Positions 1 to 6,863 are shown, counted from the stretch's first letter. The stretch: DNA of 7,023 nt from Nitrospinae bacterium RIFCSPLOWO2_12_39_16 (GCA_001805005.1 MHDO01000036.1:1-7023); one strand, 5' to 3'. Translations and numbers: made by a program. The notes: generated by a model from the letters alone, not told the origin.

Positions 1-1841
1 CCGGCAGTATCAGGTGTCCATGTTGGACTTTTGCTGGCAGCACTGGATAATGTAACAGCCTTTGGCCCGGATAATAACTTCCAGTTGTATGTCAATTGTT
101 CACCATCACCATCAATACTCCTATTGCCGCTCAGGGCTATCGTTGCAGGCAAATAAACAATCTGGTCATCGCCTGCATCTGCTATTGGAACGGTATTCCC
201 GCTATTAACTGTTATGTTGATTTCATCAGACGAACTGGTATTGACACCATCACTCACAATAAGGCTGAAGATATATATACCCGAACCCTGGGGGGTAAAA
301 TTTGCGTCTCTCGTGCTTCCTCCACCAAGGTTCACCTGAGTGCCTGAGACCTGTGTCCATTTATATGCAAGCGCATCTCCATTGGCATCCTTGCTGCCTG
401 CTCCATTAAGATTGACCTGTGTATTAGCACTGACAGTCTGATTCATCCCGGCATAGGCAGTGGGAGGGATATTTCTGATTGTAACGGCTACCTCATCAGG
501 ACTGCTTTCAAAATAGCTGTTTGCAACCTTGAGAGTAAATCTATAAACTCCGGGTTTTGTAACAATAAAAACAGGCTTAACTGCCGTTACTGTCCCATTA
601 TCTAATAAACTTACATTTGCAGGATTGTTTACATCCGCAGTCCATGTATATTTAAGAGACAAGAAATTTGGGTCCCTGCTGCCGCTTCCATCAAGAGCAA
701 TAATACCCGGGTCATATGTCACATCAGGTCCTGCATTCGCTGATGGTTTATTATCTGTAGCCATACCAGGGCTTGGATCAACTCCATCTTTTAAACCATC
801 GCCATCTGTATCAGGGTTGCGGGGATCTGAACCGGATAAATACTCGTAGAGATTTGCAAAACCATCATTATCGGGGTCAAGATTGGCATCGTTGAAATCC
901 GGATTGAGTCCATTTGCCTCCTCCCATGCATCAGGAATCCCATCCCCGTCAGTATCAGGCAGGTAATTCTCATTCCAGTTAGACGGGAGATTGCCGCCAT
1001 CAATACCGTAAATTGATAGCTTCCCATCGGAAGAGGATGTGGCAATAAGGCGATTATATGGGTCTATCACCGCATCCAGCGGTATAAAGAGATTACCACT
1101 TCCAATGAAGGAGAGATGGTTGCCTTGTGAGTCAAAGACCTGAACCCATCCTTTGTGGGCATCCACAACATATATGCGTCCCATCTTGTCCACAGTCAGA
1201 CCCTGCACACTGCTAATAAGACCAGCCCCAACACCACTTGAACCAAAACTTCTAATAAAATTCCCGGAGAGGTCAAAGACCTTTACCTGAGAGTTTATAA
1301 GGTCGCCTATTAAAAGTTCCCCTTTTTTAGAATCAATATGAATACCTGTTGGAAAGAGGATGTTATTGATGGTAAAAGATAGGACTCCGCCAGAATTATA
1401 AACTTTTACTATATTTGCCTTTGAATCTGTAACATAGATTCGCCCTGAGGATGGTTCAATGGCAATGTCGTTGGGCATAATAAACTCACCATTGCCTGAG
1501 CCTAATTTTTTAAGAAATTTTCCAGCAGAGTCAAAAACAGAGACATTGTTTTCACTATCATCGCCGATATATATATTTCCCTGATTATCTACTGCCACTC
1601 CAAGGGGAGCGGCAATGCCGGTAATTGTTAATTTAAGATCACCGATGGCATTAAATTTATGAACCTGCTGTCTCCGTGGGTCTGTTACATAAAGATTTGC
1701 CCATTTATCAGCAGCTATGCGGACAGGAACAGAAAGGCCACTCTCAATATCAGATAGATAAAGAGCAGTTGGGGCAACTTCACCTGTAACAGTTGCCGCA
1801 GAGAAAAGGAGAAATATAAAGCTTAAAGATAATAGTTTCAT
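1..1841 (-). CDS. Exported NHL beta-propeller / calcium-binding repeat / PKD-domain protein, partial at left edge
   Basis: The frame is open from an ATG at 1841-1839 to the window edge, giving 613 residues with no stop; the C-terminus is missing. Residues 1-20 (MKLLSLSFIFLLFSAATVTG) look like a signal peptide. Residues 40-280 hold six repeats of the form 'ixvD..GnIYV.D....V.VFd..G', starting near 40, 79, 124, 165, 213 and 255, typical of a six-bladed NHL propeller. Residues 295-354 hold acidic thrombospondin-3-like calcium motifs (DTDGDGIPD, DPDNDGF, DTDGDGLKDGVDP). Three PKD/REJ-like modules follow, opening at A368-G370, A462-G464 and A554-G556 (spacing 92-94 residues), with 'L.GsgSrDpn...YxW' cores; the third is cut. 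Such architecture is usual in secreted or surface-anchored proteins that bind ligands or matrix; no catalytic motif is seen. Upstream AGGA and GGGAT tracts could serve as the ribosome site. It lies 297 bases downstream of the cytochrome gene and may have its own promoter. Reading frame: high confidence; specific role: unknown. Confidence 0.9.
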   Translation of the reverse strand, partial: MKLLSLSFIFLLFSAATVTGEVAPTALYLSDIESGLSVPVRIAADKWANLYVTDPRRQQVHKFNAIGDLKLTITGIAAPLGVAVDNQGNIYIGDDSENNVSVFDSAGKFLKKLGSGNGEFIMPNDIAIEPSSGRIYVTDSKANIVKVYNSGGVLSFTINNILFPTGIHIDSKKGELLIGDLINSQVKVFDLSGNFIRSFGSSGVGAGLISSVQGLTVDKMGRIYVVDAHKGWVQVFDSQGNHLSFIGSGNLFIPLDAVIDPYNRLIATSSSDGKLSIYGIDGGNLPSNWNENYLPDTDGDGIPDAWEEANGLNPDFNDANLDPDNDGFANLYEYLSGSDPRNPDTDGDGLKDGVDPSPGMATDNKPSANAGPDVTYDPGIIALDGSGSRDPNFLSLKYTWTADVNNPANVSLLDNGTVTAVKPVFIVTKPGVYRFTLKVANSYFESSPDEVAVTIRNIPPTAYAGMNQTVSANTQVNLNGAGSKDANGDALAYKWTQVSGTQVNLGGGSTRDANFTPQGSGIYIFSLIVSDGVNTSSSDEINITVNSGNTVPIADAGDDQIVYLPATIALSGNRSIDGDGEQLTYNWKLLSGPKAVTLSSAASKSPTWTPDTA

Positions 1842-2138
1842 TATCCCATTTTTCCTATTTATGTTATTGAAAAGATTAAGAATTCGCATAGTTTCATCAT
1901 TATAAATTGCACTTTTCATGCCATAATAAGGTGGAAGGGGAGATTATGCATATAATAATCTTAATAATTGCAAAGGGTTATATAAAAAAATATAGGCATT
2001 TTTGTCTATTAGATATTTTGATGGACATTTATAGTCTTTTTAACCTCAGAAAAAGCTATAAATATCCTCTGAAGGTAGGAAAAAATGCATACTCTGTGCA
2101 AATTGGCACAATATTTGTAAAATATAACACATTCTTTG
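1842..2138. other. AT-rich intergenic region
   Basis: This 297-base gap separates two minus-strand genes. It is strongly AT-rich. It holds a possible minus-strand promoter (listed separately) and an imperfect inverted repeat near 2043-2078 (arms CCTCAGA and TCTGAAGG with one bulge) that has no following T-run and so is not a convincing terminator. On the minus strand, a weak 4-bp stem near 1990-2010 is followed by seven Ts; it could at most be a poor terminator for the cytochrome gene. A plus-strand ATG at 1946 has a good purine-rich tract (GGAAGGGGAG) just upstream, but the protein it would start is not convincing. Confidence 0.5.
1899..1927 (-). promoter_or_regulatory. Possible sigma-70-type promoter for the NHL/PKD protein gene
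   Basis: Read on the minus strand, a perfect TATAAT lies at 1904-1899, about 58 bases before the start codon at 1841. The hexamer 17 bases upstream (1927-1922, ATTATG) matches the -35 consensus poorly, so only the -10 element supports the call. In such AT-rich sequence a chance TATAAT is quite possible. Confidence 0.3.
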
Positions 2139-3581
2139 CTACTCTTTTTTTAATATCAGCCAATCCCATTGGGTCGCTGTATGTTTGCGTCCCTTTCCTC
2201 CATTTGAACCATCCCAGTTTGCAAATGATATCGGTATAAGCCTATCTGTTTCGAACTGAAAGTTATTCTTTGAATTTGAAGTCTTTATGTCCTTTTTTAA
2301 TACCACTTTCCATATACCTCCTTTATATTCCCCTTTCCCTTCTAAATTAACTTTAGAACCTGGCTCAATACTTTTATCTTCAATACCATTTGAATATATA
2401 ACATTTGTCAGCTGGGGAACAGAGGTTGTTCCACTATTCCAATACCAGACATTTACACCAAACTCTTTATCCCCGTGTCTAATTGACGGCAGTTGCTCTT
2501 GTATTGGTATTCTGGGTAATATTGCCATGGGAAACTGAACTGCAATTGCGTCTTCAAACACTTCCCCCTCGCTCATCTTCTCTGCGTCTGTATCTCCGGG
2601 GACACTCTTTGTCCTATCATCCCACTCCAGCAAAAATATTATATCCTTATCATTAAAGAGCGCCCTCACTGTAATCCCATCATTAGTAGGTTTAAAATAT
2701 TTCTCATTCGCTTGATCCTGCGGATATAATTTAAGCGCCTTAAATGGTGCTCCTTTCCATTCGGGGGCATGGACATCCAAAGGCAATTCCCCATTTATAT
2801 ATTTTGCCTTTAAAGGCTTATCCTCATCTTCTTTTTTAACCCTCTTAGTCTCATCCGCAAGAGATATTACGTAATTTACTATATGCCATCGCTCCTCTTC
2901 ATTCAAATACTTTTGACTCTTTTTATCCGCAAAAGATGGCATTGGTGTTCCCGGTATGCCTATTGTTATCCTTGCAAAGATATTCTTTCGTTTATTGCCG
3001 CCGTTGTATGTCCATGGCTTTGTCAGATTCCTTGGCCATTCTCTGGTTCCCCAGATATCCTTCAGTTTTTTTATACCATCTCCTTTGCCGCCTTCACCAT
3101 GGCACTCAGGACATCCTTCCCTTTCATAAAGCTCCTTACCTTTAATGACACTCTGTTCCGAAAAAGAAACTTCTTTACCATAATCTATCTCTTCAGGCGG
3201 TTTTTCTGTTTCAAATATATCTGAAAAAGTCTTTTCATAGGCAATTACATCCCTCTTTTCCTTCTCAGTCATTAAGTCTCTCCATGCAGGCATAGATGCC
3301 TCGCCAAATCCCTCATTTATAGTTCTCAGCAAATCTTCATCTCTTGGAACCTGGTCCCCAGGAGAAGTCTTATACTTAAATGTACCCCATGTAAAATTTC
3401 TTGGCGGAGGATACACCTTATCTGCAACCCTGCCATTCCCCTCACCATTCTCGCCGTGACACTGTATACACCTTCTCTCAAAAACCTCTTTTCCAGCTAC
3501 CTTGTCACCCTGTTCCGCATAGACAAACCCCACATTAAGGATTAGCAAGATACAAGATGCAAGTAATACTTTGTAAATCAT
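2139..3581 (-). CDS. Exported diheme c-type cytochrome fused to an ethylbenzene-dehydrogenase-type heme-b domain
   Basis: The gene encodes 480 residues. Residues 1-22 form a signal peptide (hydrophobic LLASCILLILNVGFV, then YAEQ), so the protein is probably periplasmic. Two class I cytochrome c domains follow: CIQCH at 38-42 with candidate distal ligand Met97 (ASMPAW), and CPECH at 157-161 with candidate Met214 (TPMPSF). Residues about 265-478 resemble the EB_dh domain, the heme-b-binding gamma subunit of type II DMSO-reductase-family enzymes (ethylbenzene, dimethylsulfide, selenate and chlorate oxidoreductases). Recognisable segments are 'DGITVRALFNDKDIIFLLEWDD', split here as DGITVRAL and FLLEWDD, 'DAIAVQFPM' (343-352) and 'WKVVLKKDI'. 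Met352 and a lysine near 429-430 are possible heme-b ligands, by loose analogy to the Met/Lys pair of EbdC. Its expected job is periplasmic electron transfer through three hemes. It starts 29 bases after the J-like/HTH gene, with an AGGGTGA ribosome site. No molybdoenzyme subunit is adjacent, so the redox partner is unknown. Confidence 0.92.
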   Translation of the reverse strand: MIYKVLLASCILLILNVGFVYAEQGDKVAGKEVFERRCIQCHGENGEGNGRVADKVYPPPRNFTWGTFKYKTSPGDQVPRDEDLLRTINEGFGEASMPAWRDLMTEKEKRDVIAYEKTFSDIFETEKPPEEIDYGKEVSFSEQSVIKGKELYEREGCPECHGEGGKGDGIKKLKDIWGTREWPRNLTKPWTYNGGNKRKNIFARITIGIPGTPMPSFADKKSQKYLNEEERWHIVNYVISLADETKRVKKEDEDKPLKAKYINGELPLDVHAPEWKGAPFKALKLYPQDQANEKYFKPTNDGITVRALFNDKDIIFLLEWDDRTKSVPGDTDAEKMSEGEVFEDAIAVQFPMAILPRIPIQEQLPSIRHGDKEFGVNVWYWNSGTTSVPQLTNVIYSNGIEDKSIEPGSKVNLEGKGEYKGGIWKVVLKKDIKTSNSKNNFQFETDRLIPISFANWDGSNGGKGRKHTATQWDWLILKKE

Positions 3582-3610
3582 GACTTCACCCTTTCCAAGT
3601 GTCTGACTCT

Positions 3611-4207
3611 CTATTTGCTGAACTTATAACTTTTGATTACAACTTCAGGGTCAAGGCCGATATATTTTGCATAAGCCCTTAAGAACCCCTTTGAAAACAC
3701 TTCTGGCGGCAGTTGTTCAAAATTCTCATCCTCAAGCGCCTTAAGATACGACACCCTTATTCTTGTCTTCTGTGCTATCTCATCCAATGCAATCCCCTTT
3801 ACCTCTCTTATATTTTTAAGGTGAACACCTCCAAATACAGCTAATTCAGCATGTCTAAGTTCATTTTTTACCCTTTCTGTTTTTGACTCATTGACTATTA
3901 TATCCTGCCTCTCTGCAAAATCCTCGCCATTATGAGGCATTAATTTATTATTTTCTTTAGCATCTATCTTTAATACCTCTCTATCATAAAAGAGTCTCTT
4001 GTTTTTATCTACAAGTGTTGTATAGGCAATCTCAATTTTTTTTATCATATTTGTCTTTTCTTCTTCTGAAAGAATACTGTGTGCAGCCAATGAGTCCCTG
4101 CTGTATGTTGATACAGCAATAAAATATGCCTGCTGTATATCACTTAAATCTGCATTCTCATCCAAATTCAGCAATTCATAGTAATTAAGTTCTTCAAGCC
4201 TTTTCAT
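3611..4207 (-). CDS. J-like domain plus RodZ-type HTH_25 protein
   Basis: The gene encodes 198 residues in two recognisable parts. Residues 8-77 match the J-domain fold of DnaJ: NYYELLNLDENADLSDIQQAY at the start and 'AYTTLVDKNKRLFYDRE' for the last helix. The HPD tripeptide that stimulates Hsp70 is replaced by Ser36-Arg37-Asp38, so it is probably not a working DnaK co-chaperone. Residues 80-120 are a charged linker. Residues about 127-192 match the HTH_25 domain of RodZ-like proteins: 'LKNIREVKGIALDEIAQKTRI', split here as LKNIREVKG and ALDEIAQKTRI, then SYLKALEDENFEQLP and 'FLRAYAKYIGLDP'. There is no transmembrane helix after the HTH, unlike RodZ, so it is probably cytosolic. Its start overlaps the end of the ATPase gene by 14 bases, and GGAGAGGAG about 7 bases upstream is a strong ribosome site, so translational coupling is likely. 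DNA binding, or a protein-protein role alongside the ATPase, is inferred. Confidence 0.88.
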   Translation of the reverse strand: MKRLEELNYYELLNLDENADLSDIQQAYFIAVSTYSRDSLAAHSILSEEEKTNMIKKIEIAYTTLVDKNKRLFYDREVLKIDAKENNKLMPHNGEDFAERQDIIVNESKTERVKNELRHAELAVFGGVHLKNIREVKGIALDEIAQKTRIRVSYLKALEDENFEQLPPEVFSKGFLRAYAKYIGLDPEVVIKSYKFSK

Positions 4208-5156
4208 TTTTTATCTCCTCTCCATTAAACGGCTTGCTGCTGTTTAACAGCCTCTTCATTGTCAGATTCATGCAAAGAGATGCACTGCAATTTGGATACT
4301 CTATCACAAGGGGTTTAAACATTTTTATGGATTCAGAAACCTTCTCATCGTATGGAATATATCCAGAATAATCCAGATCAACACCAAGGTATTTCTTTGT
4401 AATATCTTTTATGGAACTCCCAAGTGTTATATTATCGTTTTCTTTGATCTGATTCATAATCAACTTTAGAGAGAATGTATTTACCTTCTTCTTTAAGTCA
4501 GAGGCTATTGAACTATCCATCTGCTCCACCCTCTCTAAAAGGTCATAAAGGGTTTTTATAGATTCATTTCCCCTTGCCTCTGCTGCCAATCTGAATATAT
4601 CCTGAAACCTTGAATTGTTCAGGGAATTATTAAGCCTCCTTAAAATTACACTCTTTATGAAGCGGTAAACATTTTCCACAGAGGTCGGCTCAGGCATGGC
4701 CACAAGTATATTGAAATCCGACATAAGAAAAAGGTCAAGGACATTAAACGATGTGCCTGCACCAAGGTCAAGGATTACATAATCAGAATCGAGATTTTTT
4801 ATGTATCTCATAAGTTTTTGTTTCTGGGCGAATGGAATATTTGCTATGGTCAGAAAATCATTGGCACCGCTTATAAGTCTTAGATTTTTTATGGGGGTAT
4901 CTAATAGTAATTCATTTAGAGAATTTACCTTTTTTAAAAGAAAATCAGCGATTGTAGTTGAGGGGTGTCTTATTCCAAGGCAGGTATGAAGATTTGCACC
5001 GCCAAGATCAGCATCAATTATAATAACTCTTTTTCCCGCCTTCGCAAGGAGTATCCCTATACTCGCTGCAACGACTGTCTTTCCTGTTCCTCCTTTACCT
5101 CCTCCTACCGCCCAAATCTGTTTTTTGGGATAGTCGGGGATTAACGGCATATTCAT
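4194..5156 (-). CDS. MinD/ParA-type (FlhG-like) P-loop ATPase
   Basis: The gene encodes 320 residues of the SIMIBI/ParA-MinD class. Residues 18-27 (GGGKGGTGKT) are the deviant Walker A with the signature Lys21 and catalytic-type Lys26. IIIDADLGGANLH (46-58) is the Walker A' / switch I region with Asp48 and Asp50. YVILDLGAG (126-134) is Walker B with Asp130. Such ATPases dimerise on ATP and position or regulate other complexes: division site, flagella, chromosomes or plasmids. The region near 170-235 has an added helical stretch, and no clear C-terminal amphipathic membrane-targeting helix of MinD is evident. FlhG/FleN-like or a cluster-specific ATPase are both possible; no flagellar gene is in view. 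The start at 5156 is preceded only by a weak GTGG tract, and Met3 (5150) is an alternative start. It is the first gene of the inferred three-gene minus-strand operon. Confidence 0.9.
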   Translation of the reverse strand: MNMPLIPDYPKKQIWAVGGGKGGTGKTVVAASIGILLAKAGKRVIIIDADLGGANLHTCLGIRHPSTTIADFLLKKVNSLNELLLDTPIKNLRLISGANDFLTIANIPFAQKQKLMRYIKNLDSDYVILDLGAGTSFNVLDLFLMSDFNILVAMPEPTSVENVYRFIKSVILRRLNNSLNNSRFQDIFRLAAEARGNESIKTLYDLLERVEQMDSSIASDLKKKVNTFSLKLIMNQIKENDNITLGSSIKDITKKYLGVDLDYSGYIPYDEKVSESIKMFKPLVIEYPNCSASLCMNLTMKRLLNSSKPFNGEEIKNEKA

Positions 5157-5203
5157 CCGGCACCACTTATTTTCCTATCGGTTGTTGTTATTTATTAAAG
5201 ATG

Positions 5204-5232
5204 AATATAACAGAAAACATTTGACAAATCAA
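5204..5232 (-). promoter_or_regulatory. Candidate promoter for the ATPase/HTH/cytochrome operon
   Basis: On the minus strand, TTGATT (5232-5227, 4 of 6 matches to the -35 consensus) is followed after 17 bases by TATATT (5209-5204, 5 of 6 matches to the -10 consensus). A transcript would begin near 5197 and carry a leader of about 40 bases before the ATG at 5156. The spacing is optimal. Its spacer contains the -35 hexamer of the plus-strand promoter, so the two are interleaved. Confidence 0.5.
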
Positions 5233-5250
5233 TCCCTATATCTGTATCAT
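5221..5250 (+). promoter_or_regulatory. Candidate sigma-70 promoter for the membrane protein / DUF362 pair
   Basis: A perfect TTGACA at 5221-5226 is followed after 18 bases by TATCAT at 5245-5250 (5 of 6 matches to TATAAT). Transcription would be expected to begin near 5257, only about 4 bases before the ATG at 5261. That would make the first gene effectively leaderless, in keeping with the absence of a Shine-Dalgarno sequence there. Confidence 0.55.
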
Positions 5251-5260
5251 TTCATAAAAT

Positions 5261-5593
5261 ATGAACCTATTAAAAGAAAAATTTCTACATTTTTTTAATA
5301 CATTTGACTTATCTGACCTGTTAAACCTTGTAAGCAATAAAAGTACAATTGATTACCTTCTGAATTGGAAATTTATTGCTGCTATTATTGTATTGGGCAT
5401 AATCTCTATTTTTGAAAAGTGGAGGGAAATCTTTTTCAGCGTAATATATAACATTGCCATTTTCTCATATATATTTCTTGTTTTGGTTATTCTTAAAAAC
5501 TCAGATATTGGCAGTGCAACTGTCTTTTTATTTGCAATTACAAACCTCGCAGGGGCAATTGGTATAATTATTTACAGATATTTGATGAAATAA
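5261..5593 (+). CDS. Small three-helix membrane protein of unknown function
   Basis: The gene encodes 110 residues and I do not recognise a family. A mildly charged N-terminus (1-35) is followed by three likely membrane helices near 37-52 (WKFIAAIIVLGIISIF), 57-78 (IFFSVIYNIAIFSYIFLVLVIL) shortened here to IFFSVIYN...FLVLVIL, and 84-106 (SATVFLFAITNLAGAIGIII). There are no cysteines or obvious catalytic residues. The ATG at 5261 is the first possible start because an in-frame TAA lies at 5255-5257; no Shine-Dalgarno precedes it. It ends 4 bases before the DUF362 gene, so the two are almost certainly cotranscribed, and it may be a membrane anchor or partner for that ferredoxin-like protein; this is inference from position. 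The conserved-looking reading frame, promoter and spacing support a real gene. Confidence 0.72.
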   Translation: MNLLKEKFLHFFNTFDLSDLLNLVSNKSTIDYLLNWKFIAAIIVLGIISIFEKWREIFFSVIYNIAIFSYIFLVLVILKNSDIGSATVFLFAITNLAGAIGIIIYRYLMK

Positions 5594-5597
5594 TATT

Positions 5598-6716
5598 ATG
5601 AAAAGCAAAGTCTTCTTCACAGATTTAAGGGTTACACCACAGCAGAATATTTTTAAAAAACTTGATAAACTGCTCGTAAAGGCAGAGATAAACAGCATAA
5701 TTGAAAAAGGCGACCTTACAGCCATAAAACTACATTTTGGCGAAAGAGGGAACACATCTTATGTAAAACCGATTTATCTGAGAAGGATTGTTGATAAAGT
5801 TAAAAGCCTTGGCGGAATGCCGTTTCTTACCGATACCAACACGCTGTATGTCGGCAATAGAAAAGAATCAGTTACACACATAGAGACTGCCATTGGAAAT
5901 GGCTTTGATTATTCGGTTGTCAATGCACCTCTAATAATAGCTGACGGGCTTAGAGGAAAATCGTATGAAATGGTCAGGATTGATAAAAAGTGGTATAGCG
6001 AAGTGGATATTGCAACTGAAATTCATAATGCCGACTGCCTGATTGCAGTTACACATTTCAAATGCCATGAATTGAGCGGAATTGGCGGTGTAATAAAAAA
6101 TATAGGTATGGGATGTGCGACCCTGAAAGGGAAACTAAACCAGCATTCAAATGTTAAGCCATTTGTGGTGGCAGATAAATGCACAGGATGTATGAGGTGT
6201 ATTCCATGGTGCCCTGCAGAGGATGCCATTGTAAAAATTGAAAATAATAAAAAGGTCAAAATAGTCTCTGAAATTTGTATAGGCTGTGGTGAGTGCATAC
6301 TTCCGTGCAGGGATGGTGCTATTAAAATCAAATGGGATGCGGATACAGGCAGTATGCAGGAAAAAATGGTTGAGCATGTATATGCTGCACTACAGAAAAA
6401 GAAAGACAAATATATATTCATATCTTTTTTAACCCAGATAAGCCCCGCCTGTGACTGCTATCCCGCAAGCGATACGCCTGTTGTAGAAGACATAGGAATA
6501 TTGATTTCAAAAGACCCTGTTGCAATAGACCAGGCATCGGCAGACTTAGTCAATAATCAGTCAGGAAACAGAAATTCCAAATTGACCTGTAATTTTGAAC
6601 CAGGAGAAGATAAATTCAGGGGTGTATATCCTGACATTGACTGGACTGTCCAGCTCAAATACGGCGAAGAAATAGGGCTCGGCTCAAGGGAATATGAGCT
6701 GATAAAGATTGGTTAG
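5598..6716 (+). CDS. DUF362 protein with two 4Fe-4S ferredoxin clusters
   Basis: The gene encodes 372 residues with no signal peptide, so it is probably cytosolic. The N-terminal half is a DUF362 domain: TAIKLHFGERGNTSYVKP (41-58), then GGMPFLTDTNTLY (72-84) and 'HFKCHELSGIGGVIKNIGMG' (153-172). An inserted dicluster ferredoxin module carries two CxxCxxCxxxC motifs: Cys195/198/201/205 (CTGCMRCIPWCP) and Cys227/230/233/237 (CIGCGECILPC). The C-terminal part resumes the DUF362 fold with CDCYPASDTPVVEDIG (285-300) and 'SKDPVAIDQASADLV' (304-318). The eight cysteines are as expected for two [4Fe-4S] clusters, and Cys285/287 may be extra ligands or structural. The biochemical role of DUF362 ferredoxin proteins is not established; electron transfer is the safe inference. 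It follows the small membrane protein by 4 bases with no strong ribosome site, suggesting translational coupling. A hairpin with a T-run lies 12 bases after the stop. Confidence 0.93.
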   Translation: MKSKVFFTDLRVTPQQNIFKKLDKLLVKAEINSIIEKGDLTAIKLHFGERGNTSYVKPIYLRRIVDKVKSLGGMPFLTDTNTLYVGNRKESVTHIETAIGNGFDYSVVNAPLIIADGLRGKSYEMVRIDKKWYSEVDIATEIHNADCLIAVTHFKCHELSGIGGVIKNIGMGCATLKGKLNQHSNVKPFVVADKCTGCMRCIPWCPAEDAIVKIENNKKVKIVSEICIGCGECILPCRDGAIKIKWDADTGSMQEKMVEHVYAALQKKKDKYIFISFLTQISPACDCYPASDTPVVEDIGILISKDPVAIDQASADLVNNQSGNRNSKLTCNFEPGEDKFRGVYPDIDWTVQLKYGEEIGLGSREYELIKIG

Positions 6717-6727
6717 TGCCGTTGGGC

Positions 6728-6749
6728 GAAAAATACAAATGTATTTTTC
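6728..6749 (+). terminator. AT-rich hairpin terminator after the DUF362 gene
   Basis: GAAAAATAC (6728-6736) and GTATTTTTC (6741-6749) form a perfect 9-bp stem around an AAAT loop, starting 12 bases after the stop codon. The T-run is in the 3' arm, and the A-run in the 5' arm would serve the opposite strand. The stem is weak because it is AT-rich, but its position between the gene and the tRNA supports a terminator. Confidence 0.55.
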
Positions 6750-6776
6750 AGGTTAAAAATGCTAAATTATTTATGC

Positions 6777-6863
6777 GCCGAAGTGGCGGAATTGGCAGAC
6801 GCGTTAGATTCAGGGTCTAATGTCCGCAAGGATGTGGGGGTTCGAGTCCCCCCTTCGGCACCA
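6777..6863 (+). tRNA. tRNA-Leu (anticodon CAG)
   Basis: The 87-base sequence folds as a class II tRNA. The acceptor stem is GCCGAAG (6777-6783) with CTTCGGC (6853-6859), then discriminator A and an encoded CCA (6861-6863). The anticodon stem TTAGA/TCTAA (6804-6808, 6816-6820) encloses the loop TTCAGGG with CAG at 6811-6813, reading the leucine codon CUG. The long variable arm (6821-6835) forms TCC-GCAA-GGA, as expected for leucine. The T arm is GGGGG TTCGAGT CCCCC (6836-6852). A possible -10-like TAAATT lies at 6763-6768 and a pyrimidine-rich T-run follows the gene at 6880-6898; both are weak calls. Confidence 0.97.

Noticed and set aside
791..1045. Minus-strand reading frame of 84 codons inside the left-edge gene
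   Set aside because: It is in a different frame from the continuous 613-residue frame with clear propeller, calcium-repeat and PKD domains, so it is a shadow.
2043..2078. Imperfect inverted repeat (CCTCAGA / TCTGAAGG) between the cytochrome and NHL genes
   Set aside because: There is a bulge, a long loop and no T-run on either strand; it does not make a convincing terminator or operator.
1907..2239. Plus-strand reading frame of 110 codons, with an internal ATG at 1946 preceded by GGAAGGGGAG
   Set aside because: It overlaps the 3' end of the cytochrome gene by about 100 bases on the opposite strand, its sequence looks like translated AT-rich intergenic DNA, and no family is recognisable. The purine tract alone is not enough.
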